Part shown: positions 12,101 through 23,000 of the stretch, piece by piece
Layout: the number at the start of each line of letters is the position of its first letter
Numbering within the stretch: the stretch's first letter is position 1
Program-made: the position numbers and the translations under genes
DNA from: Trifolium pratense
Taxonomy: Eukaryota; Streptophyta; Magnoliopsida; Fabales; Fabaceae
DNA length: 64,000 nt
Reading direction: 5' to 3'
Assembly: GCF_020283565.1 (NCBI RefSeq)
Contig: NC_060060.1
Coordinates: 72,959,257-73,023,256, forward strand
The notes under the pieces: model-generated
The model's input: only the letters and a program-made list of their open reading frames with translations
Databases searched by the model: none
Told to the model about the DNA's origin: nothing

Positions 12101-12913
12101 GTTTTCATCAAATTAAATGTATTCGAAAATTGTTAATTTCTTTCAGAGGTCTTTGGTAGAGATGAAGCGCGCGAGGTTTCTTTGTTGCATCTTGGACTGG
12201 GGATGTCAAGTATCATGGGCCAAGGCCTAGCAGGCGACCAAAACAGGTTTGTCCAACATGTATTAATGTTGTCATATTTTCCTTATTCAGCTAAGATAAA
12301 TGTAATTATTCACGAGTTAAAAATCTTTCCCTTCATTTTCTTTACAGGCTTTTGTGGCCAACCACACTTCCATGATTGATTTCATTATCTTAGAACAGAT
12401 GACTGCTTTTGCTGTTATTATGCAGCAACATCCTGGATGGGTTGGTAAGCATATAGAGTACGATTTGAATACACAGAACATGTGTCTTCATCATGGATGA
12501 GAAGCTTTATGATCAAAGCATTTGTTGGTGTTGTTGAAGTTAAAAGGTTTTAGAGGGATAAGTATTTCAATCATATGCTGTTAGGTGGTCTAAATGGATG
12601 TCAGGAATAATAAGGTGGTATATCATGAACAATCAGGGATGATTTGAAAAATAGCTTCATGATGTTGGATTATTGTCATAATTTATCTTCGCTAAACTTA
12701 TTTATCAATTTTATTTAAATTATATCACTTGCGCAGGATTGTTGCAAAGCACCATTCCGGAGAGTGTAGGATGTATCTGGTTCAATCGATCAGAGGCTAA
12801 GGATCGAGACATTGTGGCAAGAAAGTTAGTATAAGTAAAGATACTAGAAAATATATCTCTTTCAAAATTCCTCTTTACTTAAATTATTCTGCATATTCTA
12901 GATTGAGGGACCA
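9163..12913 (+). pseudogene. GPAT9: GPAT9-like glycerol-3-phosphate acyltransferase, 5'-less, frameshifted and cut by a LINE
   Basis: GPAT9 is the ER-membrane enzyme that acylates glycerol-3-phosphate at sn-1 in storage and membrane lipid synthesis. Exons: 9163-9209 (HLLLKGHDKLRRNIE), 12147-12246 (RSLVEM.. then FFVASWTGDVKYHGPRPS), 12348-12444 (AFVANHTSMIDFIILEQMTA, with acyltransferase box I NHTSMID), 12737-12824 (GLLQSTIPESVGCIWFNRSE and AKDRDIVAR) and 12902-12913 (KLRDH start). Splice sites and phases agree throughout. The second exon has 100 nt where the family has 96. The 4-nt surplus lies in AAGCGCGCGAGGT and shifts the frame between RSLVEM and FFVASW. The first exons are absent. The last exon runs straight into a T7 tract that is the reverse-strand poly(A) tail of the LINE, so the catalytic downstream half is separated from this part by tens of kilobases. 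Not functional. Confidence 0.85.
9210..12146 (+). other. Large GPAT9-like intron with dispersed repeats
   Basis: This interval of about 2.9 kb lies between GPAT9 exons. It is AT-rich and contains two similar terminal-like motifs on the same strand: CTACACTAAAACAATATTTT near 11098 and CTACACCAAAAGAGATGTTT near 11434. Each runs into a TTATAGA/GTATAGA end, suggesting ends of small dispersed elements. A GC-richer patch at 10375-10480 has no clear frame. Confidence 0.45.
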
Positions 12914-13002
12914 TTTTTTTGAAGAAGCTAAAATGAGATATATTAACAAACAGCCTGCTCAGCATAAGATGTGCCAAAGTAGACTAAAAACTTTACAACA
13001 TG

Positions 13003-15960
13003 TCACAGAAAGAAAAGCCACCCAAGACAAAACAAATCATACAAGACCCAGACATAATAAAGGACTAGACCCCATCTATGGTAGTTTGAGACTAAAGTAA
13101 AACTCATCGTCTTCAACCACCGATAAGAAAAAAGCTTGATCTTGTCCAACATCTGATGCAAAGTACTAGATGAGCCGCTGAACACTCTGTGGTTTCTCTC
13201 TGTCCACATTACCCAAACACTAGCCAGCCAAATAAGCTGCAAAAAAGACCGTCGCGCTCTAGATCCACCAGTTGAAGAAGTAAACTGAACAAAGTGAACC
13301 CGAATAGACATAGAAACTGTCGGAGGGATACCAATCCAAGTGCAAACAAGAGTCCAAAGGGAGCCAAATATGCTACATGAGATGAATAAGTGCTGTGCCG
13401 ATTCGGCCTCCCCACATCCAGATACACAAAAGTGAGTTGCAGGAGATAAGATGCCTCGAATAACCAGGTTTGTCTTCGTGGGTAACCTATCACGCAAAAT
13501 ACGCCAAGCCAATACGGAAACCTTTAAAGGAACCTGACGGTGCCAAATGAGGTGCTCCGCATCGTCCATAGTAACCAAGTCAATAGCTGTCAAAAACTGA
13601 TAAGCTCCCCGTACAGTATAACCTGTATCAGGGTCTAACCTCCACTGCCACCTATCGGGAGACTGTGCCTGCAATGAAATGTTAGATAATAAAATCTGAC
13701 ACTCCCTAAATAACTCCTTCTCCCATGCCCTCAACGACCTCCGCCACACCCAAGCCTCCCCATCTAACCCCCACCCTAAAGCGAACATCTCAGCTACCGA
13801 ACTCATTTTGGTCTCAGCCAAATCAAACAGACGCCCGAACCTCTCCCGCAAAGGAGTCTCACCCATCCAGGGATCAATCCAAAAAAGAGTATCGGATCCA
13901 TCCCCCACCCTCCTAACCACATGATCCCCAAACCAACTACCTCCTGACCCCTCGCCACCCTCCCTAATACTCGCTATCTCTCGCCACCACACTGACCCTT
14001 GCCTCCCTCCAACTCGCAAGCTCCCTCCCTCTACCCCATACCGAGCTGCCAACACTCGAAACCACAGCCCCTCTCTATCCACCAACATCCTCCAACACCA
14101 TTTACCCAAAAGGGCCAAATTAAACTCCCTCAACTGCCTAACCCCCAAGCCACCATACTCCTTTCGCAAACAAATTGTTTTCCAGTTAACCCAAGCAATT
14201 TTCCTAGAATCCTCACAACCCCCCAAAAAAAATTAATTAAAATAGATTCAATAGAGGAAATAATACCTGAGGGAGCTTTGAAGAAGGATAGAGCATAGAC
14301 AGGTAAAGAAGTCAAGACAGATTTCAGAAGAACCAGACGACCACCAAAAGAAAGGAAGCGACTCTTCCACCCAGATAAACGATTCTTTAAACGAGCCACC
14401 ACCGGTTCCCAAAAAACTAGTCGCCTCGAATCACCCCCAATAGGAAGACCCAAATAAAGGAAAGGAATCTTTCCCACCCTACAACAAAGAGCCGACGCAG
14501 CCTCGCCTAACCAGGAATCAGGAATATTTACCCCAACAAGCATGCTTTTGTGGAAATTAACCTTTAGGCCAGACAAAGATTCAAACAACACCAGAACAGC
14601 CCTCAACGCCCTAACATTAGCCCAACTCTTTTCCCCCATAAGTAGAGTATCATCCGCAAATTGAAGATGCGACACCGAAAGAGAATTTGACACCCCAACT
14701 TTAAATCCCGTAAACAAGTTGTGCCTTACCATTGCCTCCATCAACACATTCAGACCCTCGGCAGCCAACAAAAAAAGAAAAGGAGATAACAGATCACCTT
14801 GTCTAAGACCCCGTTCCAAAGGGAATTCATCAGTTGGGCTACCATTAACAAGAACAGATGTCGTAGCTGTGCCCACACACTCCTTAATCCACTTCCGCCA
14901 TAGGGTTGGAAACGACATTCTCTCCATAACCTTATCCAGATATCCCCAATCCACCGAATCATAGGCTTTCTCAAAATCTACCTTGAAAAGCATAAGTTCT
15001 TTTTTAGACTTTCGGGCCTCATCCACTACCTCATTCGCAATAAGAATTCCATCCAAAATTTGCCTATTTTTAACAAACGCCGTTTGAGACTCCGCAATCA
15101 CACTGCCTATAACAAGACGCAACCTATTCGCTAAAACCTTCGCCAAAATTTTATAAAGGCTTCCGACAAGCGAAATTGGCCTAAAATCATTCAGCCGCTG
15201 AGGGCTATCAATCTTTGGAATAAGAGCGATGAAAGTAGAATTAATACCCTTCGCCAACTTTCCATTTCGATGAAACTCAGAGATAAAACGCATGACATCA
15301 CCACGAAGCTCCGCCCAAAAATCTTTTATAAAGCCAAAATTAATCCCGTCAGGCCCTGGGCTTTTAAAACTATCGCAGTCCCACACAGCTGACTTCACCT
15401 CAGTCTCAGTAAACGGTTTAGTGAGGCTACTACCCTCAACAAAGTTCAATCTCCTAAACTGGAGATTTTCCACCCCCGGTCTCTCCTCTGAGGATTTCTT
15501 GAAATGAGACGCAAAATGCGAAAACACAGCTTGCCGAATAGGAGCCACGTCCTCAAGAGATGCTCCTTCCACATGGATCACAGAAATAGCATTCCGTCGG
15601 CTACGACTAGCCAAAACCGAGTGAAAATATTTTGAGTTTGCATCACCCTCCTTAAGCCACAACGATCTAGACTGTTGCCAGCTAATGCTAGCATGCAAAC
15701 GCGATAGTGAATGGATATCCGCAGTGATCCCATGGAGCTCTACTATCTCTTCTTCAGACAAATCATCCTCCTCCTCCCTCTGGTCAAGCAATGACAACCG
15801 GTCTTTCAAACTTTCAATACGACTAGGCACATTCTGAACATGCATCTTATGCCATTCTTTCAGAGCCACCTTCATCATCTTGAGTTTTTCCTTCAACACA
15901 TACCCTCACCAACCCTCGACCTGAAACGTGTTCCACTTCTCTCTCACAAACAGATTATAG
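13003..15960 (-). pseudogene. LINE ORF2, RT and zinc-binding part, one stop and one frameshift
   Basis: Encodes the reverse transcriptase that copies LINE RNA at the nicked target. Order on the minus strand: linker (about 15959-15450), then RT with fingers/palm motifs PDGINFGFIKDFW, LNDFRPISLVGSLYKI, LMLFKVDFEKAYDSVDW, GLRQGDLLSPFLF and catalytic FADD (in HLQFADDTLLMG), then thumb and the C-terminal zinc-binding module (IWHRQVPLKVSVLAWRIL...CVSGCG...H.F.SC). Lesions: TGA at 15906-15908 just after VEGW, and a frameshift in the G run on the minus strand at about 14212-14226, where one base is missing relative to the family reading. No other breaks were seen, so the copy is only lightly decayed. 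No RNase H follows. Confidence 0.88.
15956..15960. repeat. TSD TATAG, left copy (copia-1)
   Basis: TATAG immediately precedes the LTR and is repeated at 25910-25914. Removing 15961-25914 rejoins the LINE ORF2 frame (DVPGY to NLFVREKW). Confidence 0.97.
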
Positions 15961-16969
15961 TGAAATTCTGGTATCACTAGAATGATGTTTACCGAAGATG
16001 TCCCAACAACTACTTTATGAATAATGTTGTTTCTATTGTTGGCACATCTTACATAACATATAAAATACTGACAGAAAATAAATAAAGTGCACAAGTAATT
16101 GTTAACCCAGTTCAGCCAACTGCCTACTCTGGGGGATACCAATCCAGGAAGGAAATCCACTAATAGCTCTAGTTACTAAGACCTCCAGCAAACCCTAGGA
16201 TTTACGCCTTACACTAAGACCTCCAGCAAACCCCTGGTTTACGTCTTATAACCTCGACACTACTCATGCAACTTCTGCCTAGGAACTCCTAGACATGAGA
16301 TCCCATCTCACTTCCACTCACACAACACAACCTGTGTTGATTATACAATGTTGGGAATGATGTGGCGACAACTTGCCAAGACAACACTTCACTTTTGCTT
16401 AAAAGCTTCAAGTGAATGACACACGGTAAAACTCCGTACTTCAAAGCTTAGGAGTCACCTTAAAATAATAAACTTACTTCTTAACTCGTGTTATAGAATC
16501 CACAAGCAAGAATTACAATCAAACAATAAAAGACTCAACAAAGACTCAATATGTGAACTAATGTTTTTCAATGAGATACTTAGTCTTGAGCTTGGTCTTC
16601 GTATATATAATGATCTAGCACGCTCCTCTTTCTTCATTACTGATAGGACGCTCCTTGTAGCTCATAAAAGGTGATCTGATTTTCTTTTGATCTTCATCAA
16701 GAATGTATAGAAACTTTCCAAAAGTGTTTAAGGACTTTATAGGATAATTGTGATCATACCGTTGTATCATTAAGTCTTATCTTATCCTTAAAGTTCCTGA
16801 TCAGATCAAATCTCCATTGAGCGTGCTCTTTAAGTGGATTTCCATAAATAGCAGATGCTCTCATAAATGCGCGAGATTTCCTTGAATAAATATGATGTTG
16901 TAACATGTTTTCCAACATCTTGTTAGTATATTTGTTTTAGCAAAATTAAGCCAATTCAAATATCCAACA
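15961..16969 (-). repeat. copia-1 3' LTR
   Basis: 1009 bp, TGAAATTCTGG...ATCCAACA on the plus strand. It matches 24901-25909 with one difference seen (C at 16487, T at 25427). Confidence 0.97.
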
Positions 16970-17606
16970 ATCTCCCCCTTTGGCAATTTTTGGCTAAAAC
17001 AATTTCAGGCCATTACCTTTGAGAGATAAAAAAGCGCAATCCTTCAAATCACCATGATCACACAAAAGAAGGAATGTTAGAGCATCATTTAAACAAAATT
17101 TCACATAGGTGAAAAAAAAATATGCATCAGAGGCAGCAGCAGCGGAGTTATCATCAAATTGCCTCGAGCAAAAATAAAACGTGGTATCAGAGTAAAACAT
17201 ATATCATATGTCATATGTCATCAAAGATGTTGTGACATATGGGAGCACATCTTCTAGCACATGTTCGTCCAATCAGGGCAGCATCCATTCAGTAGCAAAC
17301 TCCCCCTGACTTCATCAGCTTGTGCATCATCTCAGGGTAAAAAAATTACTCCCCCTGAATACTTGCTTACTGCTACTTAAAAACATGTCATAACAAAAGA
17401 CACAACAACATGTAGCAGAAACAAACAAAGCAAAGTACTACTCCCCCTTTTTAGCCACAAAATGTGCCAAAACAGGAAAGTAAGGTATCCAAAGTGCAGA
17501 ATTAAAAGTACAGACCATGCACTCAGAAGGTGCTAAAATCCAGGGAACAAAACAACCCACAAACCAAATAACAAAGTACAGTAAAACATTAAAACAGATT
17601 ACAAAA
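16970..17606 (-). promoter_or_regulatory. copia-1 3' non-coding region with several polypurine tracts
   Basis: Read on the minus strand, AAAGGGGGAGAT sits directly against the 3' LTR (16970-16982) and is the primary plus-strand primer site. Further G5A-type tracts occur upstream near 17304, 17351 and 17442 (seen as CTCCCCCT or CTCCCCC on the plus strand). Multiple PPT-like motifs are a known peculiarity of SIRE elements. No ORF of note. Confidence 0.85.
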
Positions 17607-20039
17607 TCATTCATCATCACTACTGTCAGAGGCTTCATCCTCATCTGTAGCAGTAGCATAACCTTCATCCTCATCTGCATTGTTTTGATCACCTGTAGCA
17701 GCCACATTTGCACTAGCTTTCACAGGTACCTCATCAGCTTCCAATCCTTCAATCATCTTCAAGAACACATTCTTCCTTTCCTCAAGCTCAGCCTGCTGTT
17801 TATCAATGTCCTGACATTGAACCTTCAAACTAGCAATAATTTCCCTTTTGGTCATAACACCAGCTCCAGCAGCAGATGTCCCAACATGATCAGTAACATT
17901 GTGATTACCAAAGAGCTTATGATGAAAAGTAAAACCAGATTCCCTTTTCTTGGGAGTGTCAGTCACAACCTTAATGTCTGGGTATTGGGCCAAGATAATT
18001 CCACATAGCAAAGATGGAAATGCTATTGGCATCTTCACAGCTGTTGATCTAATATGCTTAATGGTTTGATCAAAAATAAAGGTTCCATAGTCATAATCAA
18101 CCTTGGTTCCTACAGCATATATAAATCTACCCAGGTTTGTAGCAACATTGGTTGCATGCTTGGTTGGCACCCAATTTGTTGACCCTATCCTATTGAGGAT
18201 GGCATATTTGACATTCAATTTACTAGTGGGTATCAGCTTCTTTGTGGGCCAGACCTTAACCTTACCAGCAGTTATTTCAGCACTCACAACATCATTAGCA
18301 ACCTCTAATTCAGCCTTAGGTTCTACAGATCTTCCTAAGTAATTATTGATCACAACAGGAGAAAAATTGATACATTTACCTCTGACAAAAACTTTGTGGT
18401 AGTCCTTGCTCAGTGGGTTATCACATTCTTCAGGGATGTTCACAAGAAACTCTTTCACAAGCAGCTCATAACATGGACTGAAATCACAGACTGTCTTCAT
18501 CAGACCAGCTTCCTTGATGTATTCAAAGATGTCTTGACATTTGAGAGCATCTTTGGACAGTTCCCTTTCAACAGCCAATCTCCTTTGGTAAATGTAGTCC
18601 CATCTCAGTGCAAAGGCAGCACGATGGAAAGAGATGTTATCACATGGGGCTTCTTCAACACCTTGTGGAGCCTTCTTCACAGTAGTCTTCTTAGGATTGG
18701 CAGAGGAGATGTTAACAACATCTTCAGCAACATCATAGTCTGAGTCACTAGATGACTCCTTCTTTCTCTTCAGAGTTTCCTTCTTCTTGGCAAGAGGGGA
18801 GAGAACCTTGCTCCAACCTTTGACTGGTCCAACACCTTTTGTTTTCACTCTTGGTGCAGGAGTCTTGCTTGCAGTGGCCACAGCCTTCCCTGTACAGCTT
18901 CTCAATCTCTTTGTTATATCACCAGTTGATTTTTCAGCAGTCTTGGTGGTGACATAATCATCAACATCAACAACATCTTTCTCTTTTTCTTTCTCAGGTT
19001 CTACAGATTTGTCAGCTTCAACTTCTGGTTCTTCTGTTGGGATGGACTGGTTGCTCTCTTCAGACTGAGTGTCCCCTTCATCATCAGAGGTATCCTCATC
19101 AGCAGTTCCAGTTTCCTCATATGTGGACTCAGATGTTGTGGCAGTTGGCTCAACATCCTTTTCAGCAACAGTTTCCTTCACAGGTTCTTCCTCAGCAGTT
19201 GCAGTATCAACTTCTTCATTCTCATTCAAAGATGTTTCAACATCCTTCATAACAACTTCTTCAGTAACAGCAGGGGTTGATTTTTCAGCCACCATCTCAG
19301 CAATTGTTGGTGATTTCTCTGCAATATTAGGCTCAACCTCTGTAGGAGTGTCTTCCATCTCAGTATCAACAGGCACATTATTCAGATCTCTCTTCTCAGC
19401 ATCAGATCCCAAATTATCTTGATTAGGGTTTCCAGCAATTGAAATAAGTGTTTCAACAACTTCGGAGACAGATTTAGGGTTCTGAGATTCTACTTTGGTT
19501 GCTTTCTCGGATGTGTTAACATTCGATTCAAAAACCAAATCGGACATAGACAGAGCAAACTTAGATTTATAATCCCTTTTCTTCCTTTTAGAAGTTCCTT
19601 TACTAGATTTCACAGTCGAAGGAGAGATATCATCACTTACTTTTGGAGTTTCTTTCTTTTCAGCAGTTTTTCCTTTCCCTTTCTTCTCAGCGACATTTGT
19701 TTGGGCTTTAGATTTGGAAGCACGAACAGTTGTAACAGGTACAGCATCCTTGATGATTAGTGCCTTTGATCGAGTAGAACGGCCGGACTTTGTAGTTTGA
19801 GAAGATTCAGACATGTTTGGATGATGATTTTTGAGGTTTAGGAAGTTGAATGGATGAAAGTTGAGGTTGGAAGTGGAAGAATAGGGTTCACGGTAGAAAA
19901 TTAGGATTTTAATGAAAGTGCATTGATTGCGTGTACAGACATATTTAAGGGAAGTTTGTAATGATTTCCCTAAATTAGCGTGCATTGAATGATGGGAGAG
20001 AAAACGGTTTCCTTTTGCACGCCTCAACTGCTGTAACTG
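17607..20039 (-). CDS. copia-1 envelope-position (ORF3) protein, reached by stop readthrough
   Basis: The frame is continuous with gag-pol: codons after the TAG at 20040-20042 stay open to 17607, about 810 codons. Residues below count from TTG at 20025-20027 (an 806-residue frame). Layout: basic N-terminus; first good internal Met at about residue 72 (MSESSQTT); Lys-rich stretch 95-155; very acidic low-complexity region 210-360 with AEKSP/AEKD-type repeats; second basic segment 380-425 (GWSKVLSP, KKKETLKRKKESS); a folded-looking domain about 460-700 (PCDNISFHRAAFALRWDYIY...) resembling the 'putative plant transposon protein' domain of SIRE-like elements; a C-terminal coiled coil about 725-765 (SLKVQCQDIDKQQAELEERK); and an acidic tail. 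I see no signal peptide and no convincing membrane span, so 'envelope' describes position only. Its function is unknown. Confidence 0.9.
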   Translation of the reverse strand, partial: QLQQLRRAKGNRFLSHHSMHANLGKSLQTSLKYVCTRNQCTFIKILIFYREPYSSTSNLNFHPFNFLNLKNHHPNMSESSQTTKSGRSTRSKALIIKDAVPVTTVRASKSKAQTNVAEKKGKGKTAEKKETPKVSDDISPSTVKSSKGTSKRKKRDYKSKFALSMSDLVFESNVNTSEKATKVESQNPKSVSEVVETLISIAGNPNQDNLGSDAEKRDLNNVPVDTEMEDTPTEVEPNIAEKSPTIAEMVAEKSTPAVTEEVVMKDVETSLNENEEVDTATAEEEPVKETVAEKDVEPTATTSESTYEETGTADEDTSDDEGDTQSEESNQSIPTEEPEVEADKSVEPEKEKEKDVVDVDDYVTTKTAEKSTGDITKRLRSCTGKAVATASKTPAPRVKTKGVGPVKGWSKVLSPLAKKKETLKRKKESSSDSDYDVAEDVVNISSANPKKTTVKKAPQGVEEAPCDNISFHRAAFALRWDYIYQRRLAVERELSKDALKCQDIFEYIKEAGLMKTVCDFSPCYELLVKEFLVNIPEECDNPLSKDYHKVFVRGKCINFSPVVINNYLGRSVEPKAELEVANDVVSAEITAGKVKVWPTKKLIPTSKLNVKYAILNRIGSTNWVPTKHATNVATNLGRFIYAVGTKVDYDYGTFIFDQTIKHIRSTAVKMPIAFPSLLCGIILAQYPDIKVVTDTPKKRESGFTFHHKLFGNHNVTDHVGTSAAGAGVMTKREIIASLKVQCQDIDKQQAELEERKNVFLKMIEGLEADEVPVKASANVAATGDQNNADEDEGYATATDEDEASDSSDDE

Positions 20040-20042
20040 CTA
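20034..20042 (-). promoter_or_regulatory. Leaky stop context TAG CAG TTA between gag-pol and ORF3
   Basis: The gag-pol frame ends in TAG followed by CAG TTA, an exact fit to the UAG-CAR-YYA readthrough signal known from tobamoviruses and reported for soybean SIRE1. The reading frame stays open after it. The identical site is kept in copia-2 at 39579-39587. Confidence 0.9.
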
Positions 20043-23000
20043 TGCTTCTTCGTGCAGGCAAATTCCCAATTTGCCCCTTAAAAATTCAAATTGATTAGCA
20101 TCAAGCGCCTTTGTAAAAATGTCAGCTAGCTGTTCACTTGTACCAATGTGCTTGAGTTCCACACAATTTTCTTCAACAAGGTCTCTAATGAAATGATGTC
20201 TGATGTCTATGTGTTTGGTTCTTGAGTGTTGAACTGGATTCTTTGATATATTGATTGCACTCAAGTTGTCACAATATAATGTCATGACATCTTGGTCGAC
20301 ATTATATTCTTTCAGCATCTGTTTCATCCACATCAGCTGGGAACAACTGCTTCCTGCAGCTATGTATTCAGCCTCTGCAGTAGACAGAGACACACAATTC
20401 TGCTTCTTGCTGAACCATGAGATTAAATTATCACCCAAAAAGAAACATCCTCCTGAGGTACTCTTTCTATCATCAGCACTTCCAGCCCAATCTGCATCAC
20501 AATACCCTATCAAAGTTGAATTTTTTGTCTGGGAGTACAGAATCCCATAATCACTGGTGCCCTTTATATACTTCAGAATCCTTTTGACTTGGACAAGATG
20601 GCTCATCTTTGGCTTGGCTTGATATCTTGCACAAACACCCACAGCAAAGGTGATGTCTGGTCTACTAGCTGTAAGATATAATAGACTGCCAATCATGCTC
20701 CTGTATAGGCTTTGATCAACATCAATGCCTTTTTCATCTTTGGTCAGCTTTAGATGAGTAGCAGCTGGTGTTCTTTTGTGTGCTGCAGTGTCCATTCCAA
20801 ACTTTTTGATCATGTTCTTCGCATACTTGCTTTGAGAGACAAATATGGTGTCTTCCATTTGTTTTACTTGCAGACCAAGAAAATATGTCAGCTCACCTAC
20901 CAAACTCATTTCAAACTCTGATTGCATTTGTTGTACAAAATGTTGCACCATCTTTTCAGACATTCCACCAAATACTATGTCATCAACATAAATCTGGGCA
21001 ATCATCAGCTTCTCTTCTTGTTCTTTAACAAACAAGGTTTTGTCATGGCCTCCTTTTCTGTATCCTTGACTAACAAGGAAATTTGTCAGCCTCTCATACC
21101 AAGCCCTTGAAGCTTGTTTTAATCCATAAAGCGCCTTCTTCAGCTTGTACACATGATCAGGATTGGCAGGATCTACAAAACCTTTTGGCTGCTCCACATA
21201 GACCTCTTCACGCAAGTACCCATTTAGAAAGGCACTCTTGACATCCATTTGGTACAGCTTAAATTTGAAAATGCATGCTATACCAAGGAGTAGCCTGATA
21301 GATTCTAGTCTTGCTACAGGCGCAAATGTTTCATCAAAATCAAGTCCTTCAACCTGAGTGTACCCTTGAGCCACTAATCTTGCCTTGTTTCTTGTTACAA
21401 CACCATTTTCATCTGACTTGTTCTTGAACACCCATTTTGTGCCTATGACATTAACACCATTGGGTCTAGGAACAAGATCCCACACATCACTTCTTCTAAA
21501 CTGAGTTAATTCATCTTGCATGGCTTCTATCCAGAACTCATCAGTGAGAGCCTCTTTTACATTTTTAGGCTCAACCTTTGAGACAAAACATGAATTAGTA
21601 ACCACTTCATTTGTCCTTCTTGTAGCAATTCCCTGGTTAGGATTTCCTATGATGAGATCCTTGGGATGGTTCTTCTGTATTCTTATTGAAGGAACTTTAC
21701 TCACAGGGCGAGGTGTAGGAATGGTTGATTCATCATCTGAATCTGATTCCTTCTCTGCTACAGCTTCTTCAGATGTTGGCAAAGTTGTTGCAACATCATC
21801 TTCAGTATCAGATGTTTTAGCAGATGTCAAATCATCTATCACAACATTGATAGATTCTACTATTACCTTAGTTCTCTGGTTGTAAACTCTGTAGGCCCTG
21901 CTGTTTGTTGAGTATCCAAGAAACAATCCTTCTTCACTTTTAGGATCCATTTTTCTTCTGTGCTCTCTATCAGATAGGATATAGCACTTACTTCCAAACA
22001 CATGAAAGTGTTTGACAGTTGGTTTTCTGCCTTTCCACAGTTCATATAGTGTAGTAGAAGTTCCAGTTCTGAGTGTGACACGATTGTGAATATAACAAGC
22101 AGTATGCATAGCCTCAGCCCAGAATTGATATGGAAGATGTTTTGCATGCAACATCACTCTGGCTGACTCTTGTATTGTCCTGTTCTTCCTCTCAACAACA
22201 CCATTTTGTTGAGGTGTGATTGGAGCTGAAAATTCATGCTTGATTCCTTCAGAGATGCAGAATTCAAGAAAGCTTGTATTCTCAAACTCTTTACCATGAT
22301 CACTTCGTATCCTAACAATAGCAGAGTTCTTTTCTCTTTGGAGTTGAAGACAAAGTTCTTTGAATGCATCAAAACTCTCAGATTTGTCTTTTAGAAATTC
22401 AATCCATGTGAACCTTGAAAAGTCATCTACCATGACAAACGCGTACCTTTTTCCTCCAAGGCTCTCCACTTGCATTGGCCCCATCAGGTCTATGTGCAAT
22501 AATTCTAGTACTCTTGTTGTGGTAAGATGTTGCAACTTTGGATGCGACATCTTTGTCTGCTTTCCTATTTGACATTCTCCACATATACTCCCTTCCTCTA
22601 TTTTGAGCTTTGGAAGTCCTCTGATTGCCTCTTTAGCTATTGCCTTTTTCATGCCTTTGAGGTGTAGGTGGCCAAGTTTTTGATGCCACAATTTTACCTC
22701 ATCTTCTTTGCTAATAAGACATGTGGATACATCTTCTTCTTTAGGAATCCAGAGATAACAGTTGTCTCTAGACCTTACTCCTTTCATCAACAGCTCTCCT
22801 TGCTCGTTTGTAACTAGGCATTCAGCTTTTGTGAAGTTAACTTTCATGCCTTGATCACAAAGTTGGCTTATGCTGATTAGATTAGCTTTAAGCCCTTTTA
22901 CAAGCAGCACATTATCAAGCTTTGGTAAGCCATGGTTTGCAAGTTTACCAACTCCCTTGATCTCTCCTTTGGCTCCATCTCCAAAGGTCACAAAACTGGT

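Larger units (their letters stand above)
12914..15960 (-). mobile_element. L1-like LINE, 3' part
   Basis: A non-LTR retrotransposon on the minus strand. Its 3' end is the A7 tail, read as T7 at 12914-12920, abutting the GPAT9 exon. The 3' UTR (about 12921-13002) ends in the CATTTTAGCTTCTTC sequence seen at plant LINE ends. The element is interrupted at 15960 by copia-1 and resumes at 25910. The TSD partner of the LINE is not in the window because its 5' side is cut by gypsy A. Confidence 0.9.

Noticed and set aside
13725..14298. Plus-strand proline-rich frames
   Set aside because: Antisense of the LINE RT region; composition is explained by the opposite strand.
17517..19422. Plus-strand Ser/Val/Thr-rich frames
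   Set aside because: Antisense shadows of the acidic, low-complexity region of the minus-strand ORF3.
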